Notes: generated from the sequence alone by a model not told the origin. A stretch of DNA of 11,153 bases from Wolinella sp052173415 (GCA_052173415.1 JBQMYQ010000049.1:1-11153), one strand, 5' to 3'. Positions 1-7,393 are shown, counted from the first letter of the stretch. Made by a program: numbers and translations.

Positions 1-481
1 TAAGTCTAGGCGAAGGGGCGGGAATCGCCTCGGGAATCGCACTAGGAAGCTCAATCTCATCGCCATATTCGCTATAAAATCGCTCGACATTACGCACGAG
101 AAACTTCATATCACTCAAGAGCTCTAGGCTGGAATCCTTCATAAAAAGCGTCGCAAGCTCATCATCGCAAAGAAGCTTAATAATTCCACGCTTCTCATCA
201 TAGCTGCCCACCTCAATCTCTTCGCTTCCCACTTCCCATGTTTTTCCTTGCGAATGTAAGAGGAGATTCCCGCTCCATGAGCGCAGGGGCGTTTTGAGTG
301 TGATTCCTGATGGGGTGCGTGCTTTATCCGTGATGGAAATGCGCTCGATTCCCCTACCCTTGGAATCAAGCAGTTCATAATAGAGCTGGGCAGATTGAAT
401 AAGCTCATCAATAATATCTACTGAGATGATGTTCGCGCTCCTAGTATGGAGTGTTGTCCGTATTTGTAATAGGCGGCACAT
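1..481 (-). CDS. Unrecognised protein, N-terminal 160 residues, runs off the window
   Basis: I do not recognise this gene. The frame is open from ATG 481 to the window edge. It starts inside hypD and overlaps its last 64 bases, with GAGG four bases before the ATG. The first 20 or so residues lie wholly in the overlap and look unlike protein. From about residue 21 (VDIIDELIQSAQLYYELLDS) the sequence looks genuine: acidic/amphipathic helix, then a mixed beta-like stretch (SITDKARTPSGITLKTPL), a second acidic region and a Pro-rich stretch (PSAIPEAIPAPSP) at 146-158 that resembles a linker to another domain. No other ATG, GTG or TTG lies near the hypD stop in this frame, so the start is uncertain. 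It is neither HypE nor HypA, the usual hypD neighbours. Its place in the operon suggests co-transcription and does not show a hydrogenase role. Confidence 0.7.
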   Translation of the reverse strand, partial: MCRLLQIRTTLHTRSANIISVDIIDELIQSAQLYYELLDSKGRGIERISITDKARTPSGITLKTPLRSWSGNLLLHSQGKTWEVGSEEIEVGSYDEKRGIIKLLCDDELATLFMKDSSLELLSDMKFLVRNVERFYSEYGDEIELPSAIPEAIPAPSPRL

Positions 482-1560
482 GCGCCCTCGCTACTTACCA
501 TGCAACTTCCCAGCGGATTTTGCGGAGTGCAAGCTTTGGCAAAAACTTTGCAATCAAAAGGCTTTGCAATGCCTTTTAAAATATCTCCACAACGGCACGC
601 GGGGTGATCTTTTGCGGGCTTTTTTTGAAAAATATCGGCAAAATAGCACTCCGCGTCCCACGCTTTAAACTCCTCCTTGAGTTTGAGAGCCGAGCGGGGA
701 ATCGCCCCAAGTCCACGCCAATTAAAGCTCTCGCGCTTAGTGAAATATCGCGTGCACAATGCTTGGGCTTTGAGATTCCCCTCCATGCTAACACTACGCG
801 CATACTCGATCTCTAAGCGCGCCTCATGCGAGACTTTCTGTGCAACGATACGCAAAATGCTCTCCATCACATCAATGGGCTCAAATCCCGCCACCACCAC
901 GGGAATCTTGAAACGCTCCACAAGGGGCACGTAAATTTTCGCCCCTGTAATGACGCTCACGTGTGAGGGCGCAAGCAGTGCATTAATTTTTGAATCCTCA
1001 CTCCCTAAAATCAACTCCAACGGCTCAGGAACACAGACATGATTGACATGAAAGAGCACATTGGTAAGTTTCTCTCCCATCACGCGCTCCAAAAGAGCCG
1101 CGCTCATGGGTGTCGTTGTCTCAAAGCCGATTGCAAAATAGACGATTTTCTTATCCTCGTGCTCTTTGGCAATCTTGAGCACCTCCAAAGGCGAATAGAC
1201 AAACCGCACGTCTCTCCCCTCCGCGCGAGCCCTTTGGAGCGTCCCTTTGGAGCCCGGCACTTTAATCATATCCCCAAGCGTAACGAGAATGACCCCCTCT
1301 TGCATCGCAATCTCATACGCCTCATCAATGCGCTCTTTAGGCATGACGCAGACGGGACAGCCCGGTCCGTGAATGAGCTCAATCTCGGTGCTAAGAAGCT
1401 GATTTAGCCCATATTTCATAATCGTATGCGTATGTCCACCACACACTTCCATGATTTTAAGCTTTTGAGGCAGATTCTCGGCAAGCTTGTTAATCCTCTT
1501 TGCCAGCTCAATAATGACCCGATGATTGCGAAAAGAATCAATCAGGTACGCATCTTTCAT
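418..1560 (-). CDS. hypD: Hydrogenase maturation protein HypD
   Basis: HypD is the cytoplasmic iron-sulfur scaffold which, with HypC, holds the iron while cyanide and CO ligands are added for [NiFe]-hydrogenase. At 380 residues it has the usual family length. Visible signatures are CGGHTH at 40-45, GPGCPVC at 65-71 with its CxxC pair C68/C71, GFETTT at 145-150, and the C-terminal cysteines for the [4Fe-4S] cluster (C322, C324, C337, C344, C353, C361, the last in the CAAYYKYGQHS tail). The ATG is preceded by GGAGG seven bases upstream, inside the end of hypC, and overlaps the hypC stop as ATGA, so translation is probably coupled. The 3' end overlaps the next gene by 64 bases. Confidence 0.98.
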   Translation of the reverse strand: MKDAYLIDSFRNHRVIIELAKRINKLAENLPQKLKIMEVCGGHTHTIMKYGLNQLLSTEIELIHGPGCPVCVMPKERIDEAYEIAMQEGVILVTLGDMIKVPGSKGTLQRARAEGRDVRFVYSPLEVLKIAKEHEDKKIVYFAIGFETTTPMSAALLERVMGEKLTNVLFHVNHVCVPEPLELILGSEDSKINALLAPSHVSVITGAKIYVPLVERFKIPVVVAGFEPIDVMESILRIVAQKVSHEARLEIEYARSVSMEGNLKAQALCTRYFTKRESFNWRGLGAIPRSALKLKEEFKAWDAECYFADIFQKKPAKDHPACRCGDILKGIAKPFDCKVFAKACTPQNPLGSCMVSSEGACAAYYKYGQHSILGARTSSQ

Positions 1561-1820
1561 CGATTTGCCTCCAGAAGCTCCCGTTCCTCCTCTTCCATCG
1601 CTTTGATAATCTCCTCATACGCCTCAAGCGAGAGTTTCGCGCTCTCTTCATCGATTTTCCCCATCACATAGCCGATGTGAAGCAGCACGTATTCGCCTAT
1701 GCTTACCTCCTCTTGCAAGAGGTCGAGACTCGCCTCGCGCTCCACACCAAGCGTATCTAAAAGCGCGATATTGCGCTCTTTGTCAATTGAAATAACCTTA
1801 GAAGGTATGGCTAGACACAT
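1557..1820 (-). CDS. hypC: Hydrogenase maturation chaperone HypC
   Basis: HypC/HybG-family chaperone, 87 residues. It carries the Fe(CN)2CO precursor with HypD and delivers it to the large-subunit precursor of [NiFe]-hydrogenase. The protein begins MCLAIPSKVI. The Cys at position 2 becomes N-terminal after Met removal and is the essential ligand in the family. LLHIGYVMGKIDEESA around 46-61 (His48) is the second family signature. I chose the ATG at 1820 and not an in-frame start seven codons upstream, because of the invariant MC start and because AAGGAG lies seven bases before it. It overlaps the end of hypB by 23 bases and the hypD start by four. The C-terminal third is Glu-rich and helical. 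Confidence 0.97.
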   Translation of the reverse strand: MCLAIPSKVISIDKERNIALLDTLGVEREASLDLLQEEVSIGEYVLLHIGYVMGKIDEESAKLSLEAYEEIIKAMEEEERELLEANR

Positions 1821-2499
1821 ATCCGCACTCCTTTTGCTCATGTAGGAATCTCACGAAACGCCGAATACTTTCGGGATCTTTGGAGGAGGTTTGCAAAAGC
1901 GCAATGCGCTTGTTTAGCTCCAAAAGATCCTCTTTGACCCTATCTGTGCGAAATCCGAAGTAATCTGTCATATCGCTCTTTGTAATTACCACCGCATCGG
2001 CGCAGAGGAACATGCTTGGATATTTCAGCACCTTATCATCGCCCTCAGGAACGGACAAAAGAACGATATTCATCATACAGCCCAGATCATAGCTCGCGGG
2101 ACAGACGAGATTCCCGACATTCTCAATCATGAGAAAATCCTCGCTCTGCCACTCAAGCTCGCTAAGCGCGCGCGTAATCATCGCCGCCTCAAGATGACAC
2201 GCCTCGCCCGTAGTGATTTGAAATGCCTTGATTCCCGCGTCATTCAGGCGTTTAGCGTCCCTGTTAGTCTCCAAATCCCCCTCAATGACGCTAAAGCTAA
2301 TCTCGCCCAGACGCGCCATCTGCTCCAAAAGCGTCGTCTTGCCGCTCCCGGGCGAGCTCATGAAATTAATCGCATAGGTGCGCGAAGCAAGGAATCGCTC
2401 CCGCAATTTCTGCGCCTCTCGGTCGTTTTTGCTTAAGATTCGCTGCACCACTTCGACATTTTTTGTCGAAAGGTTTGGGTTATTTATCTGCTTTGACAT
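1798..2499 (-). CDS. hypB: Hydrogenase/urease nickel-insertion GTPase HypB
   Basis: SIMIBI-class GTPase HypB, 233 residues, which uses GTP hydrolysis to help HypA place nickel in [NiFe]-hydrogenase (and urease in Helicobacter). Visible are the P-loop SSPGSGKTT (48-56), EGDLETNRD (73-81), the metal-binding C101-H102 and C133 in ENVGNLVCPASYDLG, and TKSD (173-176) as the guanine-specificity motif. No N-terminal His-rich or CXXCGC nickel-storage segment is present. The start is ATG 2499, with a perfect AGGAGG at 2505-2510 five bases before it. A GTG at 2505 is in frame but touches this ribosome binding site. It lies 14 bases after hypF and overlaps hypC. hypA, its functional partner, is not in the window. 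Confidence 0.97.
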   Translation of the reverse strand: MSKQINNPNLSTKNVEVVQRILSKNDREAQKLRERFLASRTYAINFMSSPGSGKTTLLEQMARLGEISFSVIEGDLETNRDAKRLNDAGIKAFQITTGEACHLEAAMITRALSELEWQSEDFLMIENVGNLVCPASYDLGCMMNIVLLSVPEGDDKVLKYPSMFLCADAVVITKSDMTDYFGFRTDRVKEDLLELNKRIALLQTSSKDPESIRRFVRFLHEQKECGYVSSHTF

Positions 2500-2513
2500 T
2501 CGCACCTCCTAAT

Positions 2514-4793
2514 TCAAGTCCGCTCTAAAAATCGCGTAAATGCAATCTGTCCAAAGGCGATTCCACCATCATTGCACGGGATTTTCTCGTGCATATAATA
2601 GGAGATTTCCGCCTCTTTAAACAGCTCGGAAATTTTATTACAAAGCTCGCGATTTTGGAAAACCCCGCCGCTAAATCCCACTGCCACGGAATCCCCCGCA
2701 TACCTCTGCGCCATATCTAACGCGATATACGCGAGTGTGTTGATGAACTTGCTTGCGATCGTTTCGCGGGAATCCGCCCTGCTCGCAATGAGGCGCACCA
2801 ACTCGCTGGTATCTATGATTCCCTCCTTAATCGAATAGGGATAAAACTCCGTAATATTCGGGTCATAAAGCCCCTCCATCACCATGCCGCTCTCGCCCTC
2901 AAAGCTGTTTTGCTCTAGGATTCCCGCTAGAGCTGCGATCGCGTCAAAGAGCCTGCCTACGGAGCTGCATAGCGGCGAGTGAAGCCCTTTAGCGTGCATT
3001 TTGCGTAGAATTTCAAGCTCTTCGCGCTCAAAGCTCGCAACAATAGGGTGTCTGCAGCTCTCAATCTCATCGCCATAAAGATCCAAAAGGAGCGCAAGTG
3101 CAAGGCGTCGCGGCTCTTTAATTGCACTCTCGCCACCTAGCAATCTAAAAGACTTAAAGTGCCCCACACGCGTATATCCGCGCATATCTCCGCGCAAGAA
3201 TTCCCCGCCCCAAATGCTCTCATCATCACCATATCCCGTCCCATCCCAAATGATTCCTAAAATCTCCTCTCTAATCTCATGCTCGGCTAAAAGCGAAAGC
3301 ATGTGCGCATAGTGGTGCTGCACCAAAACTACGGGAATCTCACGCTGCTGCAGGGCAAAACGAGTCGATTCGTATTGAGGGTGCTTATCCGACACAAGAA
3401 GCGTGGGCGTGAAGTGATAGAGCGAGCTAAACATCTCTCTAATGCGATGATAATACTCGATAGAGGCGAGATTTGCCAAATCCCCGATATAAGGAGAGAG
3501 AATAATTCGATTGGAAAACGCCAGCGCGAGCGAGCTTTTTTGCTGCGCGCCAAGGGCTAAAATCGCCCCTTCACGCTCATAAGGGAGCGTGCGACTCACG
3601 GGCGCATACCCGCGCGCACAGCGGATTATTTGCATGTGATTATCTGCAATCGTCACCACGCTATCATCGCATGGATTGATAATCTCTCGATCGTGATCTA
3701 AATAGTAATCAAAAACCCCCTCTAGCTTCTTGCAAAGCTCGATAGAATCGCGCACCAAAGGCTCTCCACTGGCATTCGCACTGGTAAAGACCAGAGGAAT
3801 CTTCACCTGCTCCATCAAAAGCACATGGAGCGGAGAATAGGGCAAGAAAACCCCCATGGTGCCGATATTTGGAGCTACTCCATCACAGGAGATTGCAAAT
3901 TTCTCAAGCCGATGCGGACGACGCTTTGAAATAAGTACAATCGGACGCTCGGGTGAGCGCAGCAGCTCCTCCTCTAGGGGTGTGAGCTCGGTGCATTTGG
4001 CGATATCAAAAATACTGCGAAACATCACGGCAAAGGGCTTGCTGGGGCGATTCTTACGCGCTCTGAGCTCCATTACGACACGAGATTTGGTTGCATCACA
4101 TACGAGATGAAAGCCACCAATTCCCTTAATTGCGATAATATGCCCCTTTTTAAGTAGCTTTGCCACCGCACCAAGGGCGCGATTCCCCTGCGCAAGAATC
4201 GTGCCGTTTGCACGGTGCAAAGAGAGCTGCGGACCGCACTGAGGACAGCTGATGGGCTCGGCATGAAACCGCCTTGAGTGCGGATTTTCATACTCACTCT
4301 TGCATTTAGAGCACATCTCAAAGCCTGCCATAGAAGTGTGAGGACGGTCGTAAGGGAGCTCGCGCACAATCGTGTAGTGCGGGCCGCACTGCGTGCAGTT
4401 GATGAATGGATAGGCATAACGCCGATTCTTGCGCTCTTTAAGCTCCTTGAGGCATTCAGGGCAGAGTGAAATATCTGCGGGCAACATCGCCCAAAACTTA
4501 CCCGCATCGCTACTCTTGATAATCTCAAAGCTCGCATATTCATCGCGAAATTCGCTCCATTTTACTTCAAGTGAATCGATTCTTGCCAAAGACGGAGGCT
4601 CTGCTCGCAAAATTTCCAAAAACCGCTCAATATCCGCCTTTTCACCCTCCAGCATGATCTGTGCACCTTGCGCGCTGTTACGCGTGTAGCCTTTTAGATT
4701 GAGCCTTGATGCAAGCTGATAAACAAAGGGGCGAAATCCCACACCCTGCACGATTCCCATAGCCAAAATCTCTGCTCTTATGCGAAGGCTCAT
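2514..4793 (-). CDS. hypF: Carbamoyltransferase HypF
   Basis: HypF, 759 residues, full family length. It converts carbamoyl phosphate and ATP to carbamoyl-adenylate and loads the carbamoyl group on HypE, the source of the cyanide ligands of [NiFe]-hydrogenase. Domains in order: acylphosphatase-like (VQGVGFRPF, 15-23); two zinc fingers of the CxxC-x18-CxxC type (C111/C114/C133/C136 and C161/C164/C183/C186); YrdC-like (KGIGGFHLVCDA from 223; SANASGEP near 338-345); and Kae1-like carbamoyltransferase (VQHHYAH 491-497, WDGTGYGDDESIWGGEFL from 516, SSVGRLFDAIAALAG, SGGVFQN, and HEKIPCNDGGIAFGQ near the end). All signature residues are intact. The ATG at 4793 is 23 codons from VQGVGF-R-P-F, as expected, with AGGTG about nine bases upstream. 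It is the first gene of the operon. Confidence 0.98.
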   Translation of the reverse strand: MSLRIRAEILAMGIVQGVGFRPFVYQLASRLNLKGYTRNSAQGAQIMLEGEKADIERFLEILRAEPPSLARIDSLEVKWSEFRDEYASFEIIKSSDAGKFWAMLPADISLCPECLKELKERKNRRYAYPFINCTQCGPHYTIVRELPYDRPHTSMAGFEMCSKCKSEYENPHSRRFHAEPISCPQCGPQLSLHRANGTILAQGNRALGAVAKLLKKGHIIAIKGIGGFHLVCDATKSRVVMELRARKNRPSKPFAVMFRSIFDIAKCTELTPLEEELLRSPERPIVLISKRRPHRLEKFAISCDGVAPNIGTMGVFLPYSPLHVLLMEQVKIPLVFTSANASGEPLVRDSIELCKKLEGVFDYYLDHDREIINPCDDSVVTIADNHMQIIRCARGYAPVSRTLPYEREGAILALGAQQKSSLALAFSNRIILSPYIGDLANLASIEYYHRIREMFSSLYHFTPTLLVSDKHPQYESTRFALQQREIPVVLVQHHYAHMLSLLAEHEIREEILGIIWDGTGYGDDESIWGGEFLRGDMRGYTRVGHFKSFRLLGGESAIKEPRRLALALLLDLYGDEIESCRHPIVASFEREELEILRKMHAKGLHSPLCSSVGRLFDAIAALAGILEQNSFEGESGMVMEGLYDPNITEFYPYSIKEGIIDTSELVRLIASRADSRETIASKFINTLAYIALDMAQRYAGDSVAVGFSGGVFQNRELCNKISELFKEAEISYYMHEKIPCNDGGIAFGQIAFTRFLERT

Positions 4794-4902
4794 TGCAGTC
4801 TACACCTCTTATCTTCGTAATTCCAGCCCCTTTGAGCACTGGCGGGCAAATTTAGGAGCTTGTGCCACTGATTCATTCTCCAACAAGATAGACTTTAAAA
4901 CC

Positions 4903-4911
4903 ATTAAAGCA
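4903..4911 (-). promoter_or_regulatory. Candidate -10 for the hyp operon
   Basis: On the minus strand this reads TGCTTTAAT: a TTTAAT -10-like hexamer with an extended TGn in front. A transcript from here would have a leader of about 100 bases before hypF. No -35 is clear, which is common for sigma-70 promoters in this phylum. The match is modest, and the AT-rich surroundings offer other possibilities. Confidence 0.25.
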
Positions 4912-5125
4912 CGAAAAAATCAGAATGTGCGCGCCTCTATTTTGCGATTCCAAAAATAAAAAACAGCCATCGATTAAAAGTAAGATCAAGATATGTAATA
5001 AAATTAATTTTTTTAATGTGTTAAGAAGAATCAAAAGACGCATAATACACCTAAAAACAGATATGTAAGATAAAACAAAAAGGGCAAAAAATGGAAAATA
5101 TTAAATTTATTTTAAGTGTGATTTT
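4912..5125. other. AT-rich non-coding stretch with one 10-bp direct repeat
   Basis: Part of the 548-base gap between the divergent hypF and RRM genes. I see no credible gene. It holds long A and T runs, and a direct repeat of AGATATGTAA at 4989-4998 and 5059-5068, with starts exactly 70 bases apart. It could house regulator sites for either flanking transcript. No known operator was identified. Confidence 0.4.
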
Positions 5126-5131
5126 TATAAC
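5126..5131 (+). promoter_or_regulatory. Candidate -10 for the RRM gene
   Basis: TATAAC follows T-rich sequence (ATTTT), a typical arrangement for this phylum, where -35 boxes are weak. Start of transcription near 5138 would give a leader of about 200 bases that opens with the stem at 5135-5158. A CATAAT at about 5041-5046 is an alternative. Confidence 0.3.
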
Positions 5132-5341
5132 ATGTCTCCATACTGCTTCGGTATGAGAAGAGGTTTTTGGGCGACTTGAGAGTTGGGGTTTTTGCTTTTG
5201 ACTTTTCCAAAACGCAAGCATCTTTTATTAGTGGGGCAGTTTGGTATTTGGTGTAGTTTGGCTTGACGTTTTGGCGTTTGGGTCTCATTTTTGCGCTTTT
5301 TGATTGAGTTCAAGAGTGTATTCTCACATGGAGAGATTGCA
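5132..5341 (+). promoter_or_regulatory. Probable structured 5' leader of the RRM gene, with TTTGG repeats
   Basis: This stretch changes abruptly to GT-rich on the plus strand. Two helices can be drawn. The first is TCT-CATAC (5135-5143, one bulged C) with GTATGAGA (5151-5158), around a 7-base loop. The second is a 13-bp stem of CCAAAACGCAAGC (5207-5219) with GCTTG-A-CGTTTTGG (5261-5274, one bulged A), with a 41-base loop. Five TTTGG copies start at 5240, 5247, 5257, 5270 and 5277, partly in that loop and partly in or after its 3' arm. The downstream gene encodes an RNA-binding protein, so autoregulation through this leader is an attractive inference. It could also be an independent small RNA. 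It does not show the SRP RNA hallmark. Transcription and direction are not proven. Confidence 0.4.
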
Positions 5342-5614
5342 TTGAAAAGTATTTACGTAGGCAACATGGCTTATAGTGCCTCTGAGCAGGATGTGAGGGA
5401 GCTATTCTCCCAATATGGCGACGTTTTGTCCGTTAAGTTGATCGTCGATCGAGACACAGGGAAGGCGAAGGGCTTTGGCTTTGTCGAGATGGAAGATAGC
5501 GAGGCGGAAAAGGCGATTGATGCGCTCAATAATAGCGAATTCCTAGGACGGAATCTGCGCGTCAATGAGGCAAAGCCTCGAGAGCCAAGAGACGCTAGGC
5601 CTCCAAGGTATTAA
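5342..5614 (+). CDS. Single-RRM RNA-binding protein
   Basis: A 90-residue protein with one RNA recognition motif, the type of small RRM protein found in cyanobacteria and epsilonproteobacteria (HP0827 type in H. pylori). RNP2 is IYVGNM (4-9) and RNP1 is KGFGFVEM (43-50), with the conserved aromatic residues Y5, F45 and F47 that stack on bases. The beta-alpha-beta-beta-alpha-beta order is easily followed and ends at LRVNEA. A short basic/proline tail (KPREPRDARPPRY) follows and may add nucleic-acid contacts. I chose TTG 5342, which gives M-KSIYVGN, the family's N-terminus, with GGAGAG six bases upstream. The frame extends 17 codons further up without a ribosome site. Its target is unknown. The long leader upstream and the hairpin downstream suggest a monocistronic unit. 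Confidence 0.93.
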   Translation: MKSIYVGNMAYSASEQDVRELFSQYGDVLSVKLIVDRDTGKAKGFGFVEMEDSEAEKAIDALNNSEFLGRNLRVNEAKPREPRDARPPRY

Positions 5615-5628
5615 GAGCCTGAGCTTTT

Positions 5629-5681
5629 CTGCCTGATTTTATGGGAATCGGCTCGGATTCCCATAAAGCGAAAGTCGGCAG
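5629..5681. repeat. Large inverted repeat/hairpin built on a GGGAATC pair
   Basis: A perfect 12-bp stem, TTTATGGGAATC (5638-5649) with its complement (5656-5667), around loop GGCTCG. An internal loop separates it from an outer stem, CTGCC-t-GA (5629-5636) with TCGGCAG (5675-5681). It begins 14 bases after the RRM stop. No T-run follows on either strand, so it is not a classical intrinsic terminator, but it may protect or define the RRM mRNA 3' end. The two inner arms are inverted copies of the motif that recurs throughout the window. Confidence 0.6.
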
Positions 5682-5683
5682 GA

Positions 5684-5845
5684 TTAGCACACGTATAGCT
5701 CGTCGGGAATTTTGATGTAAAAGCTCCGGCAAGCGTCTATCTTCTGCTTTTTGTTCTTGACCTCTACGCATCTTTTCGTGGCACATACAAGCGATCCCCT
5801 GCACGCAACCACTGCCTTTACACGTCCTAAATGACGCGATTCCAT
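5684..5845 (-). CDS. Possible small cysteine-rich protein, 53 residues
   Basis: A short frame from ATG 5845 to TAA 5684. It has five cysteines (15, 21, 26, 39, 53), with a CATKRCVEVKNKKQK centre and the end SFYIKIPDELYVC. This looks more protein-like than the overlapping 84-codon frame, which is Arg/Gln-rich. It has no signal peptide or membrane segment. No good ribosome site is seen: AGAGG lies about 12 bases upstream. An AT-rich TATAAAAT stretch at about 5911-5920 on this strand could be a promoter. It lies 94 bases after the RCK gene on the same strand and ends just before the hairpin at 5629-5681, which would suit a convergent gene end. Function unknown; it may be chance. Confidence 0.35.
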   Translation of the reverse strand: MESRHLGRVKAVVACRGSLVCATKRCVEVKNKKQKIDACRSFYIKIPDELYVC

Positions 5846-5939
5846 ACAAGAATCAAGCCTCTAACCAACCTCGCAACCTTTAGAAGTCTTTGTCCAACAG
5901 CACACACTTATTTTATAAAATTAAAAAATCTCATCACCC

Positions 5940-7352
5940 TCACAGCAAAACAGGGACAAGTAACTGGTGATGCCTCTTTATCCTAGTAGAGAGGCGTTCC
6001 ACTTCGGTGGATAAGAACCAAAATATCGGCATGCGCACTACACTTTGATTGTAGGGCAGGATTTGCAGTGCCGATTTTCTGCTTTTTAGCCAGCGCAGGG
6101 GATTTTGCGTTGAACTTGTGAGGACTTCAATCTTTTTTTGGAAAATCCGCGCAATATTGTCATAATGCTCCACAATCTCGCTCCTAAAGGAGGAATCGGG
6201 CTCAAAATCATACAGCAGCAAATCATTCCCGACTTGAGAAGAGAGGTCAAATACGACTGATGAGATCTTCTCGCTCTCGCCAATTTTGTCGCTTAAAATC
6301 ACGACACTTTCAGAAATCTCCTTAAAATTCGCATCTCCAAGCTTCATCACAGGGATTCCCGCTTCATAGAGCAAACGCGGATGTTGCGTGCGCAAAAAGA
6401 GCTCATGCGAGAGCAAAAGTAGCCCGATTCTCCCATATTGCTTCATATCCCGCGCCAAAATTTCAGAAAATTTCTTAATATGATACTCGATATAGACATT
6501 CACCCTCGGAGAATCAAGCCCCTTAAGCTCCTCTAAAATGCGCGGATTCCTAGGATTTAGGATACGGATATGAAGCTTCCTGTTTTTTAGCTTACTTTGC
6601 AGAAAAAGTGCCTCACCAATCATCCTTTTTATCTCCCCATCCTCCTCAAAATCCATATCGCAGTAGAGAAAGATGCTATTCCCAAAGGGCGCGGGAAACT
6701 GCCCGATGTCCTCTTTTATGCGATGATAGACATCTCTTAGCACGCTCGGATCACCCACCACAAGGAGGGAATCATTAGGCTGGATCACAAGCGTTTGGCG
6801 CGCTAAATGTAATTTTCCTCCGCGATAAAGTGCCACAATTTTCCATGTTTTTTGCTGGATTGAACCGAGCGTGCGATAGGCAAATGAACTTCCAAAAGGG
6901 ACATTCGCTTGCATAATCTCTCCTTCGCCAAGCCCAATATTTCGCGCTAGGACAGGGACATTTGGAAGTCGCTCAACAAGACGATTGGTCACCATCGTTG
7001 CAAGCGAGGGGCATTCAAGATTCCTATCTTCAGGGTCTTTGACCCCATCTAAAATACTTAGGCGAATACGCGGCGAAAAAGCGCGAATACTCTCATGCAC
7101 TGCCTCCCGCTCTCTAGGCTTATCCATCACGATCAGAGCGTCACTAATTTCGCGATTTAGCACCGCCTCAAGCTTTATTGATGAAGTGGGGTCAAAATAG
7201 TGCGCCTCAAAGCTCTCCGGGATATTTTGCGGGAGCGATTCCCTAGAGGGCGCAACGATGACATATTGATTCCTATCGGCATATTTTTGTGCGATCGTCT
7301 CGATGAAATCGCGTCCAAATCGCCCTTCTAGCACTAATAAAATCTTTTTCAT
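5940..7352 (-). CDS. RCK-domain (TrkA-like, COG3400-type) protein
   Basis: A 470-residue soluble protein with no membrane segments. Residues 1-115 are a Rossmann-like RCK-N region (KKILLVLEGRFGRDFIETIA at the start), but without the usual GxGxxG nucleotide loop. Residues about 130-210 are a clear RCK-C/TrkA-C domain (VPVLARNIGLGEGEIMQANVP, then DSLLVVGDPSVLRDVYHRI). The remaining 260 residues form a C-terminal domain I cannot assign beyond COG3400-like proteins. RCK proteins gate potassium channels or transporters, and a regulatory role of that kind is likely here; no channel gene is adjacent. I chose ATG 7352 over the GTG just before it, because AGGGGG sits four bases from the ATG. It is divergent from tgt, an arrangement I recall from related genomes. 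Confidence 0.92.
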   Translation of the reverse strand: MKKILLVLEGRFGRDFIETIAQKYADRNQYVIVAPSRESLPQNIPESFEAHYFDPTSSIKLEAVLNREISDALIVMDKPREREAVHESIRAFSPRIRLSILDGVKDPEDRNLECPSLATMVTNRLVERLPNVPVLARNIGLGEGEIMQANVPFGSSFAYRTLGSIQQKTWKIVALYRGGKLHLARQTLVIQPNDSLLVVGDPSVLRDVYHRIKEDIGQFPAPFGNSIFLYCDMDFEEDGEIKRMIGEALFLQSKLKNRKLHIRILNPRNPRILEELKGLDSPRVNVYIEYHIKKFSEILARDMKQYGRIGLLLLSHELFLRTQHPRLLYEAGIPVMKLGDANFKEISESVVILSDKIGESEKISSVVFDLSSQVGNDLLLYDFEPDSSFRSEIVEHYDNIARIFQKKIEVLTSSTQNPLRWLKSRKSALQILPYNQSVVRMPIFWFLSTEVERLSTRIKRHHQLLVPVLL

Positions 7353-7384
7353 CACGCCCCCTGTGCGCTTAAATTAAAGGGGCG

Positions 7385-7393
7385 ATTATACCA
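7385..7393 (-). promoter_or_regulatory. Extended -10 promoter of the RCK gene
   Basis: On the minus strand this reads TGGTATAAT: a perfect TATAAT (7390-7385) with an extended TGn. Transcription would start near 7378, leaving a leader of about 26 bases with AGGGGG before ATG 7352. No -35 is obvious, as expected for an extended -10. Confidence 0.55.

Noticed and set aside
139..411. 90-codon minus-strand frame after hypD
   Set aside because: It overlaps a more protein-like open frame that runs to the window edge. The product is rich in Arg, Ser and His, as shadow frames are.
1798..1841. Longer HypC start at 1841 and longer HypB start (GTG 2505)
   Set aside because: HypC must begin with Met-Cys and has its ribosome site before 1820. 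The HypB GTG abuts the perfect AGGAGG that serves ATG 2499.
4277..4543. Frames inside hypF and hypD on either strand
   Set aside because: They are shadow frames of well-recognised genes with no ribosome sites and biased composition.
4805..4860. Sigma-54 type promoter (TGGCAC on the minus strand) for hypF
   Set aside because: No GC element stands at the required distance from the GG.
4780..4959. 59-codon plus-strand frame overlapping the hypF start
   Set aside because: It has no Shine-Dalgarno, lies antisense across the hypF start codon and belongs to no recognisable family. The ending looks somewhat protein-like, so it is noted only.
5125..5313. 62-codon minus-strand frame in the GT-rich leader
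   Set aside because: It has a TTG start without a ribosome site. Its Lys/Gln/Pro content follows from the CCAAA complement of the TTTGG repeats. A weak resemblance to the 53-residue ORF is not enough.
5595..5849. 84-codon minus-strand frame
   Set aside because: It runs through the hairpin and antisense to the RRM gene end. Another frame in the same place looks more like protein.
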